64,000 bases of DNA from Rhizophagus clarus (Eukaryota; Glomeromycota; Glomeromycetes; Glomerales; Glomeraceae). Location: positions 1 to 64,000 of the forward strand of contig BLAL01000261.1 in assembly GCA_015698045.1 (NCBI GenBank). The letters run 5' to 3'. The notes below the pieces were generated by a model. It worked only from the letters and a program-made list of their open reading frames with translations, was not told the origin of the DNA and did not search any database. Made by a program: the position numbers and the translations under genes. Positions 1 through 12,115 of this stretch are shown here, piece by piece; positions within the stretch are counted from its first letter, which is position 1; every line of letters begins with the position of its first letter.

Positions 1-1541
1 AAATGGAACAAACCCAAGAACAAAATGGTTTTTAATAAGTTTTCTTTGATGTGTTGGCATGTTGCCAAACTGTTAACATAGACCACCACCTAAAGAATGA
101 TATACTTTCTAAACGTACCAAAATTGTCATAATAAAGATCTAAAAACAGCTTATAAACTGGCATAGATGATGGTGGATCTCTGATAGAAATGTAATCAGA
201 AGGATGTTGGTATGAAAGTTTCACATCACGAATGTGCCAATGGTCATTACATTTATAAATTACTTCGGTAATATGCAATGAATCTTCGGGAATGTTTTGG
301 TGTTGAAACGTTATTAATATAGTCGCTTTTTCTAGAATTTGACAGGAGGTCATGATAATTGGAAATGGTTTCGTCTACCAACCCAAACTTCCGCAACAAG
401 AGAACGACGTTGTCTGATAATCCTTTAAATTTCCAGGTAAGTCATCATAATTCAGAATTTTTTGAATTCGTAACTGATAATCTTCATTATCATTTTCAAA
501 ATTGCTCTTAATCTTCCAAGTCTTCGATGACCATTATTATCGTTATAGTAGACAAAATCACCAGATCGGTATATTACTATTTTATCAAAAATAAATCAAT
601 CACTTTTGCTAACACAGACCATAATTATATTAAACTATATTGTTTATTACCTTCTGATATTATTATTTCATTTGTCCAAAAGTGAAGATTCTTCCCATAG
701 AGTTCCATGCCAAAATTCCAATTTTTGTTTTCAGAATCAATGCCGGTCCAAAATACAATGTCTCATCAGCATCGGATTGTTGAGAACACGCCATTAATTT
801 CGCTAATTGAGAGTTGGTACGAAAGTTTTGAACCTCGTGAAGTTGACGGAGTTTTTTTTGATGAAATTTTAATAGGCCTTTGTTATTATTTGGTAGTAAA
901 GGAAGACGTTTTCTCCAAGATTGGAATTTTCTGATATTTTTTACTACATGAGTGGGCTCAAATTGAGGATTGTGAATGATGTTAGCAAGATCTTCATATG
1001 CTTTTGTAGAAATATTGTGTTTCTAAAGCCAACAGAATAGAGCAGTAGTTGTATAATCATTGAAGTAAGGTGAAAATTCACCATCATAGGATGGTATCTC
1101 GTCTTTATCTAAAGCTTCAATAATTTGATGTATGTCATTGTTCTCGTTGTTGTTACCTTCCTCTTCTTCTTCATCGTTGTGATCGTTGTGACTTTCCTCT
1201 TCCTCATTGTCATTGTAACCTTCCTCTTCTTCACCTTCCTCATTAAAATAATCTTCCTCTTCATTATAATCTTCCTCTTCGTCATCATCATCACCATCTT
1301 CATCTGATGATTCGTCAATTACATTATCCCTCAAATCTATATCATTATCATAATGCTGAAAATATATTGATTCATTGTCATTTCTATTAATGTCCTCCAT
1401 ATCAATGTCTTCAGATAACATTTCATTGTTATCTTCAGTTGAATTTGCTGTTGTCTCATTACGACTAGTATGAGAAAACCGATTGCGAATTTGAAATGGT
1501 TTTACAGAACTGCCGGTGGAGTGAATATATCTCTTTCTCAT
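1..1541 (-). pseudogene. Decayed transposase-like gene (Plavaka/tnp2-related), runs off left edge
   Basis: Reading starts at an ATG at 1541 and runs leftwards off the window. The first 172 codons hold a Ser/Asn-rich head and a long Asp/Glu tract (about residues 70-135), ending in ALFCWL and an in-frame TAG near 1024. The same frame then continues (KHNISTKAYEDL) for about 120 codons before frame changes. A further stretch at 90-353 reads VYKLFLDLYYDNFGTF, and after one more frame change the frame continues with a GNMP-like motif to position 1. Acidic head plus the LYYD-FGT block matches, from memory, the large Plavaka/tnp2-like transposase family expanded in Rhizophagus. At least one stop and several frameshifts make it a relic. 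No TIR was found. The family call is recollection; continuity of the reading is seen directly. Confidence 0.6.
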
Positions 1542-2811
1542 AACTAAATAAGACGTAAATAGTTTTGTAGAATTGTTGATTTTAACAAATTTATGGTACT
1601 TTGATATAATTATAGTAATCTAATCTGATTAGAGAAAAAAAAAGATAATCTATCTAATCTAGGCTGTAATTTCACTAAACATACAAAAAAAAAAAAAAAT
1701 AAATTACCGAAATTTTACTAATATATAGAAGAATTCTTTCACGAAATCGGTATGAGAGGTCAATGTTCGATACAGTACACTGTTGAACTATCTGAATATA
1801 GATTAATTGTTGATTAGATGATCAATAAACATGTTGCCAGAAAATGGAATTTTAGATTCAATCACACTCTTGTATCACTTAGAGCCGCAAATATTACGTT
1901 CTTGACCTGTGCGACGTTACTGTCAAGACATTGACACGAGGATTGCCTTAGAGCCATATTTACATAAGCTAGAGATGTTACCACATATTATGTAAAAAGT
2001 TTTTTCTTATATTCACGCTTTACGTTATTATTTTATCATCAATATAAAATGTCAAGATTTACAATATAATAATAATAACTAAACAATACAATATAATCAT
2101 TTAATTACATACTTCGCATTATTATTTGAAACATGGCTCTCATTTATATTCAAAATGCATTTATTCATTATTTGTTATTATCAATCGATCGAGATTCAAG
2201 CATCATCTCTGAACCTAACTAAAGCAAGGTCTGTTAATTAAATAATCTCACTAATATTTATTTGTATTTTGTACAATAGTATGTATTATATCAGCAATTA
2301 TGGCTGTAAAAGGTTATGTTTACTGCGCTTAATCAAAAAAGGAAGTGCAAATTTATCTTAGATAAACATCTGCAGATTCTTATTGAATGATGTAACGATA
2401 GTCCTATTTGTTCATAAACAAATACTTTAGCAACTTACAAATAAAAATTTCCTTTCGTTAAATAAGTAAATCTAAATTTCCTTTCGTTAAATCTAAATTT
2501 TCCTTTCGTTAAATAAAAATTTCCTTTCGTTATGTAAATATGTCAATATGTTAAATAATTAAAATTTTAAATTTTTGTATAATTCAAATCGATTCTATTT
2601 TCAATTCTAAAACAAATCGTCTCCCCTTGTAAGATTGTCACGAAAATAAACATCTCAATATGGTAATAATCTCAACATATACCGTATAAATTTGAAAATG
2701 CAAGGTCAGCTCGGGGGTTTTGGGAATTGGGATGAGGTCTCTTATTTATATTTTACTTTGTTCGAATTTTTGTATCTCAGAATTTTTGTATCTTGTATCT
2801 TTATTTTTGCT
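1542..2811. other. AT-rich intergenic, no gene seen
   Basis: Very AT-rich. Near 2440-2530 a short sequence, aaatttcctttcgtta, is repeated four times with small spacers. No open frame or RNA gene is recognisable. Confidence 0.6.
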
Positions 2812-4089
2812 ATGTCCAAATGTAAGGCAAATCAAGAGATAGCAGGTATGTAACTTTATAAAATATAATTATAATAAATTTTACTTTGAGAATAAAATGA
2901 TACTAAAAATATGTATAATAGTACCGATTTTGAAAAATCAAAGTCTAAGTCAAAAAGCAAAGAAAAGGAGGGAGACCAATATTAACGATGTTGATCAATT
3001 TATTTCAGGTAAATATTATATACATATCATATATGTGTGTGACCTTAATATTTAATAATATATTTAATCTTTAATTAAATGATATACTACTAAATAATAG
3101 GTTTAGCTTCTAACCGAAGAAATAATGATGAAAGAGAAGATGATGATGGAAGAGAAAAAGATGATGGAAGGGAAGATGAAAAAGAAAGAGAAGATCGCGA
3201 AAAAGAGAAAAGTGGTAGTTCAGATAACGATAGTGATGATCATGATAGAGATAAAATGAATATGACAGATGATAAACTCGTAAATTTGGATGAACCCATT
3301 CCTGTTGAGTTTAAAAGTAATTTAGAAATATGCAATTTTCTCGTTGCCCATCCACATATTCTTCATCTAGCAAATAAAATGTTAGAAATGGATTCCGGTT
3401 CTGGCTCGACGTCTTCAACGTCTAATGCTGATGTTAGTGCTAAATATATTTATTTTGTACCCAATTCTTTAAAGTAAATAACATATCTTTTAATATTTTA
3501 GGATAATGCTCGTCTTTGGGACAAGTCCATCAAATGTCTCTTTCTTCGTACCTGCAATCCGCGTGGGGAGACATTTGATGAATTAATTAAAAAAATTTTC
3601 AAGATTCAAATTTACAGTACAGAAGGAAAAAATTTCTTAGAGAAAACTCGTCAAGCCTTTGCTGACTACCGTAATAAACTTAATCAAAATATTGAACATG
3701 AGATAAATGAATATAAAAATATTAGAAAAAATAGATATATTTTATTTTATTGTTTGATAATATATCTTATATCTAATGAGTTTATTGTTATGTTAATAAA
3801 AATAATTAACTGTAGAGCGATCACTGGTAGCCTGTCAAATAAAGAAGTAAAAGACTATGTTGATGAACATTTTGTTCAAAAACTCTTGAATCGACAGCTC
3901 GCTGCTGTAAATCTCTCTGAAATGAAAAAGATTGGTAGCTTCGATACATTAATAAATTTTATAAGAGAAACCTTCAAGATTTCTTGAAATGGCAAAGATC
4001 TATCTGCCGTTAAGAACTTGGATAGTATGACAAAGGATATAATTGTTCCCTCTCGAAGTGGCAACAGGATAGTAAATTCTTTGGAACAT
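2812..4089 (+). pseudogene. Unknown multi-exon gene with one in-frame stop
   Basis: Four exons fit phase by phase: 2812-2845, 2922-3008, 3101-3432 and 3502-4089, with introns GTATGT..TAG, GTAAAT..TAG and GTTAGT..TTTTAG. The first ATG is at 2812. Exon 3 encodes a highly charged Arg/Glu/Asp tract, then an acidic segment ending in a Ser/Thr linker. Exon 4 starts DNARLWDKSIKCLFLRT and continues as a helical, charged region. A TGA at 3985-3987 interrupts exon 4, but the frame stays open for 34 more codons up to a perfect GTAAGT donor at 4090, and no following exon is obvious. I do not recognise the family. The phase-consistent introns argue for a once-real gene now broken and perhaps 3'-truncated. 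A hydrophobic stretch near 3740-3815 could be a retained intron, but no donor there fits the phase. Confidence 0.55.
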
Positions 4090-5065
4090 GTAAGTTATTT
4101 TTATTTAACACATTACGTCTTTATTCATAAATATTAATAAAATTAAATTATAGATTTAGTAGCGCTCTTTAATTAATCATCAATAAATGATTTTGTGCTA
4201 TAAAATTTAAAAATATTTTAATATTTACTAATTTTTTCAATTAAATCAATAAATATGGTCATATAAATAAAATACGCATGTTAATAGTCATACATTGTAA
4301 GTTTTTTGCTGGACTTGTAATTTCAGTGTTACGAATTGTAGTATGTCCCATATTTGATTTCCATTTTCAAACTAAGTGATAATCATGTATTTCATCTTAA
4401 TAAGTATAATTCTAGAAGGTTTAAGTTTAGAATGTCTCACGTATTACATAAGCATAATTCTCGTTCAACGCGCTCAATATTTATTAATTCCTTTTAAACG
4501 TTTGAAAATTAACACATTAAATCAATCACGAAAAGTAAAATAAATCAAATTTTTTTTTCGCATTAGAAAATATCGTAAAAGATGTGGTAAAATATTATGA
4601 GTAAAGTTAATTTTTTACGTAAAATTTTTAATCACTTTTAATGGCTAATTTTTTTTTTTTGTACAATGGGAAACAATGGAAAATCAACATTTTAATCACT
4701 TTTAATGGACAAGAGACGGAATTAATTTTCAAAATTCTATGAATTTATGATGTAATATCATGAATTAATGAAATCATTTTAATTTAAAAAGGAAAAAATA
4801 ATTGAAATCGCGTAATCAGAATTGTTAGAAAAAATAATTGAATGGCGTAATTAATTGTTAAAAAAAAATAATTGAAATGGCGTAATTAGAATTGTTAGAA
4901 AAAATGATTGAAATGGCGTAATTAGAATTATTAGAAAAAATAATTAAAAAATGGAATTTTCTCACATTTTTTAATTTTTTAATTATATATTTCTTGTCTT
5001 ATATTCACTCATATATAACAAATTTTTGTCAAATATAACATCGCAAAATTTCAAAAATTCTAATA
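4090..5065. other. AT-rich intergenic with short tandem repeat
   Basis: No gene seen apart from the repeat listed at 4795-4945. Promoter-like sequence of the next gene cannot be told from the AT background. Confidence 0.5.
4795..4945. repeat. Tandem repeat, about 36-38 bp unit
   Basis: Four to five degenerate copies of a unit with core aattgaaatggcgtaatta followed by gaattgttagaaaaaa. Copies differ by small deletions and C/T changes. Confidence 0.7.
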
Positions 5066-5822
5066 ATGTCTTCAAATAATACAAATATAACATCATCAAC
5101 CTCTCACGATCCTTCAACCTCATCTCAACATCGTACTGATAACGCCGAATCTTTATCTAATTCTACTTCTCCTCGCAGCATCTCCACCGACCGGGTAGAA
5201 TGGACAGATGAATAAACCGCTGCGCTCATTGAGCAGCAGAGGTCACAAAATTACAAATATTATTACCAAATTCCAGGGCGCAGCAGAAAAAAATTCTGGA
5301 GATCAGTAGCAGAAAATGTTAATAATACTTGTGGATGTAACTATACAGGACAACAATGTCAGACGAAGTTCAATGGGCTCGTTACTAACTATCATGTGAG
5401 TTAAATATTAATAAATAAAAATTTGTGTAATATTAATGACTTTAAAATATTTTAGGATCAATTATTGGTCATTGCCAATGACCCTAGAGGCGTGAGGAGT
5501 CGCCCAGGAGCGGTGTTCTTCGACATAATGAACACCCGCTTCTGGAAAAGACCGGGTAAGAATTCTAATTGCTTTATATTTATTTAGAATTATGTATTCC
5601 AATATTATTTAATATGTTTCTATATGATCAATTTGTACAAGCTTCAATCGGAGTTAGTTGGACTCAAAATCGAAGAAATCGAAGGAATAGAAGATGTATG
5701 TAAATCATAAAAAAAATTTAATCAAATTATAGATTTTTTTATTGATTTTCTTAATCAATTTATAGCCCGAAGCAACAACAATAGCCAGAATACCGTGGAT
5801 AATAATGATACTATCGATAATG
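5066..5822 (+). pseudogene. Trihelix/SANT-like DNA-binding protein relic
   Basis: Exons 5066-5395, 5456-5555, 5642-5695 and 5766-5822 join in consistent phase with GT-AG introns of about 60-86 bp. The product has a Ser/Thr/Asn-rich head, then a domain opening EWTDE, then TAALIEQQRSQNYKYY, KKFWRSVAENVN and C-x8-CQTKFNGLVTNYH. The next exon carries RPGAVFFDIMNTRFW. This is the tryptophan-spaced layout of Myb/SANT-like (trihelix) domains, and it parallels the intact gene at 45822-46505 inside the CACTA element, even to the intron position after the helix-3 equivalent. A TAA at 5213-5215 sits right after WTDE, where a Gln codon would be expected, so the copy is probably dead. The last donor at 5823 (GTAAGT) has phase 1 and could also join the phase-compatible exon at 6809. 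Confidence 0.6.
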
Positions 5823-6472
5823 GTAAGTACAAAATTTTTTTCCTTTTTTCACCTATGAAATTTTTCTAAAATTTTTTCTTTTATTTGATGCTAAACCTTA
5901 ACTGTTAATAGTTTGATACGATAATCAAATAATGCTAAACTTAATAATTTGATACAAAAATAATGCAAAACCTTAATAATTGATACAATAAAGCCAACAT
6001 TTAACAAATAAAGTTTTCTTTGTTAATTCGTTATCAATAAAATTTTAAAGTGATGGGAATTTAATTGTACTTGTGTGACCAACTCAGTGAACTTGCTCCT
6101 TAAGCATTATTGAATTCTACACATTAAATTACGTCATTTTCTATCATCGATTTTCTCTAGCACATTTAAAATTTCCAATTTAGTATGTTTTCCATTCCTA
6201 TGATGAAAGAAAAAGCTTTTCCTGGTATAATCCTTTAGTCAAATATATTTTATATCTTCGTGAAATGGATTCATAAAAGGATCCTTTCTTCATGTTGACG
6301 TATCAGGCCTGTTTCATATAAATATTCCTCCTTTTCTTAAAACTGTTTCCACTTTTCCTCTCCTCTCTTATAGGTTTGCATTTCTCTGCATGCAGAGATT
6401 ATGAGTCATGATTTATTTTCTGAAGTATCGACTACAATTATTTATCTTCTTTATTATATCTTATACAGAAAT
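5823..6472. other. Intergenic or long intron
   Basis: No coding signal except an ATG-started upstream extension (from 6401) of the next gene. A pyrimidine-rich leader at 6325-6380 precedes that gene. Confidence 0.4.
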
Positions 6473-7005
6473 ATGAGCCGTCACAAGCCTCACAAATCAC
6501 AGGCCGCAAAGGCAAAATCGGTATATCATTTCAGAACAAAAATATTGAAGAAGAAGCAAAAGGGAATTTATGAAATAGGTGGGTGAATACCACGGCTTTC
6601 CGTACATAGTCTGGCCTGAGTTTAAGCTTCTAAAATGGCTACTGTGAACTCGCCTCTCAGGTTGATGTTCTTAATGGTCCTGTGAAGTACCTGAATTGTT
6701 GGACTGTCGGGTGCCTAGCCTTTGCTTTAACGTGGCTCTCCTGCTGGGTGAGTTGATCATAACTGACCCCACCTTCTGCTATTCCTCTTTAATCCCTTCC
6801 CTCTGCAGGTTATGTTGAGGCTCTTGAGAAAAGAATCAATCAACTAGAAGAGAAGGTAAAAGTCTTGGAAGAGGAAAAAGTTCAGCTTTTTTTTGAAAGG
6901 AACGAAGCAATATTAAATATAAATCAAAAGGATGCCAGAATCAGGGCTTTGGAAATGGATCAAGAGCTAACAAGATGTATTGAATTGAGAAAGAAAAGGA
7001 ATTAG
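6473..7005 (+). CDS. Small two-exon bZIP-like/coiled-coil protein
   Basis: Exon 1 runs from ATG 6473 (an in-frame ATG at 6401 would add 24 hydrophobic residues) to 6578. The intron is 6579-6808 (GTGGGT..CTGCAG, 230 bp, less AT-rich than its surroundings). Exon 2 is 6809-7005, joined in phase 1 (ATA G|GT TAT). The product, about 101 residues, starts MSRHKPHKSQAAKAKS, a strongly basic head. Exon 2 is one heptad-type coiled coil: YVEALEKRINQLEEKVKVL and onward, ending LRKKRN. Basic head plus leucine-zipper tail resembles a bZIP factor, though the canonical Asn-x7-Arg signature is not clear, so DNA binding is inference. A related two-exon gene lies at 47580-48051. Exon 2 is also phase-compatible with the donor at 5823. 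Confidence 0.5.
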
Positions 7006-7820
7006 GTTTGTTATTAAAGTCTATTATCAAATTATATATAATTCTTTATTAAAGTACCTGACGAATCCTAACCAATTAATTAATTATCAAATAGCAATCT
7101 ATCTATGAAAAATCAAAATTATAAATAAACTTATAATAAATTTCTTATCTTCAAATATAAGTTGATACTTTTAATTGATAATATAAATGCTAATAAATGC
7201 GAAAAGTGTTTCAATATAATCAACCGATCCCGCAAATAAAGAAAATCATATATCACATCCTAAATAAGTTTGTATTACCTAATCATTTGATAACTCGCAC
7301 GCGAAAACCCAATCAGACTTTTTAAACACTTAATAGGTTTCACCGAAGGAAATGACAAGGTTGATTTATATATATTCATTTTCGCTCTTGGATTAAAAAA
7401 TTTTAATAAATAACTAATAATCAAGTTTATTACTAAGATAGCATAGTAATTTAATTATTATTAGAGAAATTGTTGATTTTATAATTTCTTATTTTAGCGT
7501 TAACGTAAATAATCTTTAAATCATTAAAATAACAACTGAAATTTCATTCTTTTTTAAAAATTCATAAATGTCTTCCACGGTCTTGTTTTCACCAGTGGAC
7601 ATAGCAAATATTTTGTGTAATGAAAAATGATTAAAATTTTGGTTAAAATTAACCAATAAAATTACATTGATCCTCATGCATGATGTAATAAAAATTGCTT
7701 TGATTACATGCATGTGATATCTAAAAATAGCTAAAATTCGGTTTATTAATGCGCGATTTTTTTTTGTTTATTTTTCAAAAATACACATCTCTCTTCTTAA
7801 AAATATTATATTTGTCTTAT
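7006..7820. other. AT-rich intergenic
   Basis: Only a short minus-strand frame around 7516-7600 (STGENKTVEDIYEFLKKN, reminiscent of the first helices of a SAM-like domain) stands out. It is far too short to annotate as a gene. Confidence 0.4.
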
Positions 7821-8186
7821 ATTTTAACACTTTACAGTATTTTCTTCTTCTCTCTTTTATCCAAGTATACTTTACTTATCTTTTACAATATTAACAATAC
7901 TTTGGCATATTAGTTTATATATTTGATATAGCCACCAACACGAAGACCGTTCGCCAAAAAACGTATAAGACAAAAAAATAAATAGTGAAGCCAAATATTA
8001 CTATTTTAACACTTTACGGTATTTTCTTCTTCTCGCTTTTATCCAAGTATACTTTACTTATCTTTTACAATATTAACAGTACTTTGGCATTTTAGTTTAT
8101 ATATTCGATATAGTCGCCAACATGAAGACCGTTCGCCAAAAAACGTATAAGACAAAAAAACTACTTTTAAATAAATAGTGAAGCCA
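7821..8186. repeat. Two-copy tandem duplication, period 182 bp
   Basis: Copy 1 begins at attttaacactttac (7821) and copy 2 at 8003. Both run through tatccaagtatactttactt and gaagaccgttcgccaaaaaa to aaataaatagtgaagcca. The copies are nearly identical, differing mainly by transitions and a short indel, which suggests a recent duplication. Confidence 0.85.
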
Positions 8187-9339
8187 TTAAGCAGGTATAA
8201 AAATGGGATATACGCATATTTTTCATATTTTTTTTGGATTCTACCATATTCGTAAAGTCTACTGGTTCTGTAGGAGGGATTGGTTATATACTTTCTTTAC
8301 AATAGGGTGTAGTTTGAGTCTTTCTTTGTTAGACTGTGGTATTACTTAAGGGAGTTAGAATGTATTCTCAAATGCTATGTTCAAATTGCTGAATATATTT
8401 GAAGCTTTCTTTTGTAATATTTGCTTAGCCCGGAGAAAAATGTTGTGAAATAGGGCTGGATATTTTATGACATTTTCTGCCACCAATTACTTTGTCCGGG
8501 GTGGCGTCAGTCGTAGCAGCCAGTATTTTTTTTTATAATATTATGTTTTAAGAATTAATACTTTCAAAATTTAAAGAGCTAACGTTAAAAATATTATCAT
8601 TTTTATTTTTCTCAAAATCCCGGAGATTACCTGCTCTAACCATTATCCCAAGGTTATGTATTAAATTTAAAATTTAAATATATTTTATAAAGAGTATATT
8701 ATATTAATCATAATTGTTTTTTTTATATTTTTTATTTTTTTAAATTTACCCTTAGCGATTGGATTCTACTTATGTATAGAATAAAAGGAATAAGATGTAT
8801 TCACTCATCACATGAAAAGAAAAAAAAGAAAAAGGAAAATGTGACCCCCCTTTCGTTCTCCCTTCGGTTTTTGTTTCTTTTTCCTTTTATTTCTCTTTCT
8901 TCGTCTCCCTTTCTTTTCGTTTCATCTTTTTCCATCAATATTCTTTATCATTTCTTTTTGATCTTGTCTCCTTTTTTCTTTTCGTCTTTGTTTCATTTCC
9001 ATTTTGTTTTCATTATTTATCATATCTGACCCATCCACTCTATCCACATTGAATATTACTTCACTTCTCAGGTGTTGTTGTTCTGTTAGGTGTGCGCCTT
9101 AGTAGATGTTAGTAAACCTGTATGGTGAAAGCGTGATCAGAAACTCTAGGGAGAAAACTAAAACTAAAACCAAAACTAAACCAAAACTAAAACTAAAACC
9201 AAAACCAAAGCTACTAAAACTAAAACCCTAGAGTACTGCGTAAGGATCTGCTAGGAATCGGTACCTAATGTTGAACGGACACCTTTATTTTCTTCTTTAT
9301 TTTCTTATTATTATTATTAATGTAAATTATTATTATTAA
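8187..9339. other. Intergenic with pyrimidine tract
   Basis: 8845-9030 is a long C/T-rich tract (cccctttcgttctcccttcg and onward) like the leader at 20460-20660. An open frame across it is a composition artefact. No gene or structured RNA was recognised. Confidence 0.4.
9155..9228. repeat. AAACTAAAAC minisatellite
   Basis: Repeated aaactaaaacc/aaactaaaac units, ending in aaaccctagag. A ctctagg just upstream pairs with the terminal cctagag, so the array is flanked by a short inverted repeat. Confidence 0.75.
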
Positions 9340-10110
9340 TGTAAATTATTATTATAATGTAATAAATATAAAATCATTTTTTATGATGTAATTTATGAAA
9401 TTACTATGATGTAGTTATGATATCAAATAAATGTTATAATACTTTAGCGATGTTAATTCAATATTAATATGATATTTCTATGATATAGTTATGATGTCGA
9501 GTAAATATAAAAACATTTTCATAATATTAATTTGATGTTAATATGATATCGCTACAATATAGTTACAATATCGAATAAATGTTATAATACTTTGCAATGT
9601 TAATTCAATGTTAATATGTTATCTTTACAATATAATTACGATATCAAATAAATGTTATAATACTTTGGCAATGTTAATTCAATGTTAATATGTTATCTTT
9701 ACGATATAGTTACGATATCAAATAAATGTTATAATACTTTTGCAATGCTAATTCAATGTTAATATGATATCACTACGATATAGTTACGATATCGAATAAA
9801 TGTTATAATACTTTGCAATGTTAATTCGATGTTAATATGTTATCTTTACGATATAGTTACGATATCAAATAAATGTTATAATACTTTGCAATGTTAATTC
9901 GATGTTAATATGTTATCTTTACGATATAGTTACGATATCAAATAAATGTTATAATACTTTTGCAATGCTAATTCAATGTTAATACGTTATTGCTACGATA
10001 TAGTTACGATATCGAATAAATGTTATAATACTTTGGCAATGTTAATTTGATGTTAATACGTTATTGCTACGATATAGTTACGATATCAAATAAATGTCGT
10101 ATAGTAATCG
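9340..10110. repeat. Satellite array, 73-76 bp monomer
   Basis: At least nine monomers with core aataaatgttataatacttt, then gcaatgttaattcgatgtta, then cgatatagttacgatatc. Copies near 9570-10090 are closest to each other and those at the left edge are more diverged. The unit carries the GATATC palindrome that recurs in looser form at 10110-10230 and 16500-16720. Confidence 0.9.
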
Positions 10111-10258
10111 CAGAGATATCGAACCAATCAATATCGAATAAACATAGTTAAGACTAACTTAACGACGTCGATTCGATTTTTTGTTAAAATATCGTAATGA
10201 TATCGTAATGATATCGTTATGATATTTATTCAATATCGATTGTAAACTTCAAGTTTCA

Positions 10259-10569
10259 GCAAAGAAAGCGACCCTCTTCGACGTGCATATAAAATTTAAA
10301 TTTGAACCAGAAGCCAGGTTCAAAGAAATTGGCAGGTTTGAGAAAATTGGAGAGATCGAGAAAATTGGTGAGATTGATAAAATTAAAGTCGTTAAGAGAG
10401 TTATTGATGATGAGGTTACTGAAGAGTCTAAGGGTAGCAAAGAGCTTAAAGATGAAATTGAATCTGACAAGGATCCGTATGTTGAGACCGGAGAAGAAGG
10501 AGAGACAATAGCAGAAACATTAAGAGGAGAAGTAGAGACAATAGAAGGAGAGATAGTAGATAAAGCAGC
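10259..10569 (+). pseudogene. Orphan exon next to the satellite
   Basis: An acceptor-like tttcag at 10254-10259 precedes an open frame reading KKATLFDVHIKFKFEPEAR, then a degenerate repeat of KIGEIEKIGEIDKIK-type units and an acidic Glu-rich tail. It ends at a GTAAGT donor at 10570. There is no ATG in this frame, so it needs an upstream exon, and the upstream DNA is the satellite. I do not recognise the family. The most economical reading is an internal exon whose gene was cut off by satellite expansion. Confidence 0.4.
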
Positions 10570-10621
10570 GGTAAGTTGTTCTTATATTGTTAGTCAGTAT
10601 CAAAACATACAGTATCAGTAA

Positions 10622-11879
10622 CCTGATAGAGCTATATACAGCATCAATGCACCCAAAAAAACATAGTGTTAACTTACCTTGGAGTATTGTAATTAACATT
10701 TAAATTGTACTAGAATTATTCTTTATTGTTATAGAATGATTAACAGATATACTTAATATATCTTTAATCGCATTCGGGTTATCAATTATATAAAAATCAT
10801 TGCTAACTTCATTATTATTGTCGATAATAGTAGTGTTATCAATGTTATCGGGCATATTAAAATTAAGACACGTTATTTTAAAAAGGAAGAGCATGAACTT
10901 TTTTTTTGATAAAACTTAAAGGTTATTTCGGGTAGGAGGAGAAAATTCTTTTTTTTTTTTTGATAAAATGAAGTTTCTTTTGGGTAGGAGGAGAAAATTT
11001 TTTTTTTAATCATATTTATTTAAAAAAAAAGATGTGGGAATAAGATTTTTTCTAAAATTTTTATTTCTTTTTTTTTTAAATAAAAAATAGGAACGTGAAA
11101 ATAAGTTATTAAGGGAAATCGTTATAAAACTTTATTTTTCTTGAAAAATTAGGGGTATTTATATACAACTAGCGAAGTGTTAGGCCTATCCTAAATGGGA
11201 AACGTCATTTGAAAATCTCAATACAGAATTGCTGGGCTTATTCTAAATAAGGCTTATCCTAGCACTGAGATGTTCCTGTTTAGTTGTCTAATTATGGATA
11301 CCTTTTTATTTGAAAAGTTGTCGTCAATATTTGTTTAGTCACACACCATCAATTAAATTAATATACATTAGTAATCTACGCTGGAAAGACAACTAAAAAA
11401 TAAATTCCTTTATATTAATATACATTATACATGACTTGCCGACCAATTATTCTATTAAATACCTGGGAAAGCGCCAGTGGAAAATTTGCACGACCACAAA
11501 CTATAGCTTTACACAAAGCGATGATTGATGGTGAAATAAATATAGCCATATAATAAGTAAATCAATGGCACAATAAAACACAGCCTTAGATAGAAATAAA
11601 AAAGCATAATAATTAGAAAAAAAACAGAAAAAAAGATCTTTTTTTTGTAAGTACCAGCCAGTTTAATTAGTACAGTATAACCTGTTCTTCACGCCAAGTA
11701 CAAACAATTTATCCAAATGAGATTAAATGATAATCTCAGTGCAAAACTGTAATTTTTATTGGTCTACAGAATTTGGTAAAATATGCAATATGCACATGTG
11801 TAATTAGCTAATTAGGAATTTAAAGCAATGCTACGATCATTTGACTAGAAGTTTTATACAGTATAGACCAACTCAAGAA
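10622..11879. other. Intergenic, poly-T/A rich
   Basis: 10890-11100 has repeated ttttttttttgataaaat and gggtaggaggagaaaatt blocks (two to three copies). An ATG frame at 11431-11553 encodes 40 residues (MTCRPIILLNTWESASGKFA) with unusually non-repetitive composition; it may be an exon remnant. Nothing else is supported. Confidence 0.4.
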
Positions 11880-12115
11880 TACCAAGTCATCAAAGGAAAG
11901 GGAAATGGATGCTTTCTTGGATAAGGCGCATAAGAAAAAGCATCAGTGATGAAATGAGAGAAGAGAAGCTTCAGCATGAATCATCTACTCAGATATTTCT
12001 AACTTGCAGAACCGTTGCCTCTTTCTTTTTAAGATGTTCCTTTTCCATATATGATTCTCATTCTTTGATTTCTACTTTGCTTCTTCCCCAGAGATCGGTT
12101 GAGACAGAACTGAAA
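11880..12115 (+). pseudogene. Degenerate copy of the coiled-coil family segment
   Basis: In shifting frames this stretch reads EMDAFLDKAHKKK, then a short EMREEKLQHESSTQ-like segment. That mirrors the DAFLDEVHKKKVSNEIRQR segment of the minus-strand gene at 26284-28025. Several stops and frame changes break it. The similarity is seen directly by comparing the two loci in this window; whether the ancestral copy was complete cannot be told. Confidence 0.5.

Noticed and set aside
8772-9029. Phe/Ser-rich open frame
   Set aside because: Composition artefact of a C/T tract; resembles the non-coding leader at 20460.
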